DNA of 60,061 nt from Candidatus Omnitrophota bacterium. Lineage in GTDB: Bacteria; Omnitrophota; Gorgyraeia; Tantalellales; Tantalellaceae. The notes under the pieces were generated by a model. It saw only the letters and a program-made list of their open reading frames with translations, was not told the origin of the DNA and searched no databases. Position 1 is the stretch's first letter, and each line of letters starts with the position of its first letter. Position numbers and translations under genes: made by a program. Positions 57,785 through 60,061 of this stretch are shown in pieces. Location: NCBI GenBank assembly GCA_016783605.1, contig JADHWG010000004.1, positions 1-60,061 on the forward strand, written 5' to 3'.

Positions 57785-59383
57785 ATGGATTCCATAAGAG
57801 TATTAATAAGTGATCCTCTCGCGGTGGAAGGTGTGGATGTCCTCAAAGATAATAATTTCAAAGTTGACGAAGTTTCCAAACTTTCGGAAGAGGAACTTGT
57901 AAAAAAGATAAAAGGTTATGACGCGCTTATTGTGAGAAGCGGAACGACCGTGACAAAAAAAATAATTAATGCGTCCGATAAACTGAAAATCATCGGTAGA
58001 GCCGGTGTCGGGCTTGATAATGTTGATGTCGGCGCGGCTTCGAAAAAAGGAATCATTGTTATGAACGCGCCGGCGGGGAATACCATTTCGACTGCCGAGC
58101 ACGCTTTCAGTCTTATGCTTTCGCTTTCCAGAAATATTCCTCAGGCGGATCATTCAATGAAAGAAGGCCGGTGGGATAGGAAAAAGTTTATGGGGGTGGA
58201 ACTTTACCGCAAGTGTTTAGGGATAATAGGTATGGGGAGGATCGGCACGGAATTTGCCAAAAGAGCGCTTAGTTTCGGGATGAAAGTTATGGCTTTCGAT
58301 CCGTTCCTTTCGGAAGAAAGGGCCAAAGCTCTTCACATAGAACCGGCTGATCTTGATAAGATCCTCAAAAACGCGGATTTTATTACAATACACACTCCTC
58401 TTACGGATGAGACGCGCCACCTTATAGACGAGAAGGCGTTTAAGAAAATGAAAAAAGGTGTGCGGATCATTAACGCCGCCAGAGGCGGTATCGTTGATGA
58501 AAAAGCGTTAGCGAGAAATTTGGAATCAGGTAAAGTTTCAGGCGCGGCGTTTGACGTGTATGAATCTGAGAAAAAACCGCCCGTGGCAAGCCCGATAGTG
58601 AATATGGAACAGGTGATCACGACGCCTCACTTGGGCGCGTCGACGGAAGAGGCGCAAGTTAATGTCGCCATTGATATCGCGCGTTCTGTCTCGGACGCTC
58701 TTTTGGGCAAAGGGTTTCGTAATGCCGCGAATGTACCCGCGATGGAAGGGGAGGCTTTGGAAGCGCTTGAACCGTATGTAAATTTAGCTGAAAGACTGGG
58801 GTCCATACAGGCACAGCTTATCGATAAACCCATAAAAAGCATTACGGTCAAATATATCGGAGAAATCGCGGAAATGGATGTGTCGGTTGTCACGCGCGCT
58901 TTGGTAAAGGGGATATTCAATCCGATCCTTGATGAGGAAGTAAATTATGTGAATTCCATGATGATCGCGAAAGAAAGAAGCATCAGGATCATTGAAAAGA
59001 AAACTTCAAAAATAATGGATTTCGCTAACCTAATAAGTGTTGAATTTGATACGGGTAAGAAAAAACATTTTATTATGGGTACGCTTTTTTCCAACAAAGA
59101 GCCGCGTGTCATAAAAATGGATAAGTATTATGTCGAGGCGATCCCCGACGGATATATGCTGATCGTAACCAATAAAGATGTTCCCGGAGTTGTCGGGAGA
59201 ATAGGAACATTGCTGGGTAAATACGATATTAACATTGCCGGGATGAGTTTTGGACGAGATAAAAAGACCGGTGAGGCTATCAGTCTTCTTAACATCGATA
59301 GCGAAGTGCCGAAGGATATATTAAAAAAGATGAAACAGTCGAAGGATGTTGAAGATATAAAGCAAGTTCGTGTAGTTGTGTAG
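57785..59383 (+). CDS. serA: D-3-phosphoglycerate dehydrogenase
   Basis: SerA oxidises 3-phosphoglycerate to phosphohydroxypyruvate, the first step of serine synthesis. GRAGVGLDNVDVGAA and the NAD motif GMGRIGTEFA, catalytic Arg/Glu regions AARGGIVDE, and the His in TTPHLGAST are visible. The C-terminus has an allosteric substrate-binding domain and an ACT domain (NKDVPGVVGRIGTLL), giving 532 residues. The preceding class V aminotransferase performs the next step. A GTAGGGGTACATTGCATG palindrome follows. Confidence 0.96.
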   Translation: MDSIRVLISDPLAVEGVDVLKDNNFKVDEVSKLSEEELVKKIKGYDALIVRSGTTVTKKIINASDKLKIIGRAGVGLDNVDVGAASKKGIIVMNAPAGNTISTAEHAFSLMLSLSRNIPQADHSMKEGRWDRKKFMGVELYRKCLGIIGMGRIGTEFAKRALSFGMKVMAFDPFLSEERAKALHIEPADLDKILKNADFITIHTPLTDETRHLIDEKAFKKMKKGVRIINAARGGIVDEKALARNLESGKVSGAAFDVYESEKKPPVASPIVNMEQVITTPHLGASTEEAQVNVAIDIARSVSDALLGKGFRNAANVPAMEGEALEALEPYVNLAERLGSIQAQLIDKPIKSITVKYIGEIAEMDVSVVTRALVKGIFNPILDEEVNYVNSMMIAKERSIRIIEKKTSKIMDFANLISVEFDTGKKKHFIMGTLFSNKEPRVIKMDKYYVEAIPDGYMLIVTNKDVPGVVGRIGTLLGKYDINIAGMSFGRDKKTGEAISLLNIDSEVPKDILKKMKQSKDVEDIKQVRVVV

Positions 59384-59403
59384 GGGTACATTGCATGTGC
59401 CCG
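59382..59403. repeat. GTAGGGGTACATTGCATG palindrome
   Basis: The palindrome begins within the serA stop codon. One base of the usual core is changed (GGTACATTG instead of GGCACATTG). Confidence 0.8.
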
Positions 59404-59460
59404 ATGTTGGCGCCTGATTTGGTGCCCGTGTGATTTTTTATAAAACAAAAAGGGGTAATT

Positions 59461-60061
59461 ATGTCGCAAATAGAAAAAAAGAAGAAAAATACCATTAAAA
59501 TTATTGATGTTACCAACCGTGACGGTGTGCAAACTTCGCGGCTTGGGTTGGCAAAACTTCAGAAAACGATAGTGAATTTATATCTGAACAAAATGGGCGT
59601 TTTTCAGTCTGAGTTCGGATTTCCGTTCACAAAACACGAACTGAATTATTTAAACGCCAACCTTGAACTGGCTCGCCGCCAAATTTTGTATCCGATGCGG
59701 CTTTCCGGATGGATCAGAGCCGTTGAATCCGATGTTCGAAGCGCCGTCAAAAATACGAATGTAGAATATCTCAACATGTCCATTTCGACCTCGGATCAGA
59801 TGATAAAACATAAATTTGCCGGAAAAATTGATAAAAAAGGAGTTATTCAATCAGTTGTTCGCGCGGTGAAACTTGCCAAAAAAGAGGGAATTAAATCAAT
59901 AGGTGTGAACGCGGAAGACGCATCGAGAACGGATATGAAATATCTTATGGAATTCTGCCGGGCGGCGAAAGATGCCGGCGCGGATCGTCTCAGATATTGC
60001 GATACGCTCGGGTTTGATGATCCGTTTACGATCTATGACCGCATTTCTGAGCTTGTCAACG
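59461..60061 (+). CDS. Re-citrate/homocitrate synthase-like DRE-TIM metallolyase, partial
   Basis: The frame runs to the window end and so is missing from the ORF track. It begins MSQIEKKKKNTIKIIDVTNR after an AAGGGG site. DVTNRDGVQTSRLGLAKLQK is the DRE-TIM metal/substrate motif and QSEFGFPFTKHE, NAEDASRTD and RYCDTLGFDDP are further conserved blocks. The DVTNRDGVQT variant and the QSEFGFP block are what I recall for Clostridium-type Re-citrate synthases, which differ from LeuA. The identification is from memory of family patterns and the alternative is a homocitrate synthase. Confidence 0.72.
   Translation, partial: MSQIEKKKKNTIKIIDVTNRDGVQTSRLGLAKLQKTIVNLYLNKMGVFQSEFGFPFTKHELNYLNANLELARRQILYPMRLSGWIRAVESDVRSAVKNTNVEYLNMSISTSDQMIKHKFAGKIDKKGVIQSVVRAVKLAKKEGIKSIGVNAEDASRTDMKYLMEFCRAAKDAGADRLRYCDTLGFDDPFTIYDRISELVN

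Noticed and set aside
1-60061. tRNA or rRNA genes
   Set aside because: No intergenic stretch showed a cloverleaf with a T-loop consensus or an rRNA-like sequence on reading; the spacers are explained by palindromic repeats.

Overview
The window is about 60 kb of a bacterial chromosome of moderate G+C. It carries a nearly complete Kdo/lipid A/heptose route to lipopolysaccharide (lpxK, two LpxL-type acyltransferases, waaA, kdsA-D, an HldE-type kinase, five GT9 domains, an LptC-like protein and lptB), so the cell is Gram-negative with a true outer membrane. Gene order, fused envelope enzymes, very dense palindromic intergenic repeats and a Re-citrate-synthase-like gene suggest an uncultured anaerobic lineage such as candidate phylum Omnitrophota. 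That assignment is inference, because no rRNA gene lies in the window.

Layout. 0-4.7 kb: mtnA, thiL, tsaE, tsaB, alr. 4.8-13.8 kb: branched-chain and aromatic amino-acid genes (ilvB, ilvN, ilvC, leuA, aroE, aroC, aroK) with the prepilin peptidase pilD. 13.8-19 kb: a PAS/HD-GYP regulator, dprA, topA, xerC. 19-28 kb: lipid A and core LPS genes (waaA, lpxK, an LpxL-ELM1 fusion, a GT4-GT9 fusion, a GT4), interrupted by a wHTH-nucleotidyltransferase/HEPN pair. 28-37 kb: a chromosomal integron. 37-39 kb: a broken rhuM and an intact YhcG-type nuclease gene. 39-48 kb: three GT9 heptosyltransferases, a macro-domain protein, thioredoxin, the HldE kinase domain and kdsB-A-D-C. 48-51 kb: queD-C-E-F. 50-53 kb: lpxL, lptC-like, lptB. 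53.5-56 kb: hpf, tig, clpP. 56-60 kb: a class V aminotransferase, serA and the start of a Re-citrate/homocitrate synthase-like gene.

The integron is the most interesting part. Its integrase gene has the intI-specific insert and all tyrosine-recombinase catalytic residues, but its 5' part is split by a 140-bp foldback MITE flanked by a perfect 8-bp target duplication. Eight plus-strand cassettes with attC sites run toward intI, which is the wrong orientation, while two cassettes further left (brnTA and an unknown gene) are on the minus strand. An attC half abuts the intI start, another attC half sits upstream of brnT, and an orphan promoter, a probable Pc and a possible attI lie 6 kb from intI. 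All of this is explained by one inversion of about 6.15 kb (roughly 29.43-35.58 kb) in an originally classical integron. Cassette genes include a TIR protein of the CAP12/Pycsar type, HEPN-like proteins, BrnTA, RhuM, membrane proteins and a secreted zincin-like protein, which suggests a stored set of defence or stress functions.

Intergenic DNA elsewhere is packed with palindromes: GTAGGG...CCCTAC elements with interchangeable cores, CCTCGTAGG hairpins, GGTTACAGG foldbacks and CCCGCG/CGCGGG REPs, some nested inside one another. They often supply stop codons and C-terminal tails. None is seen inside the intact cassettes, so the array has a history different from the surrounding chromosome. Apart from three integron genes, every gene is on the plus strand.
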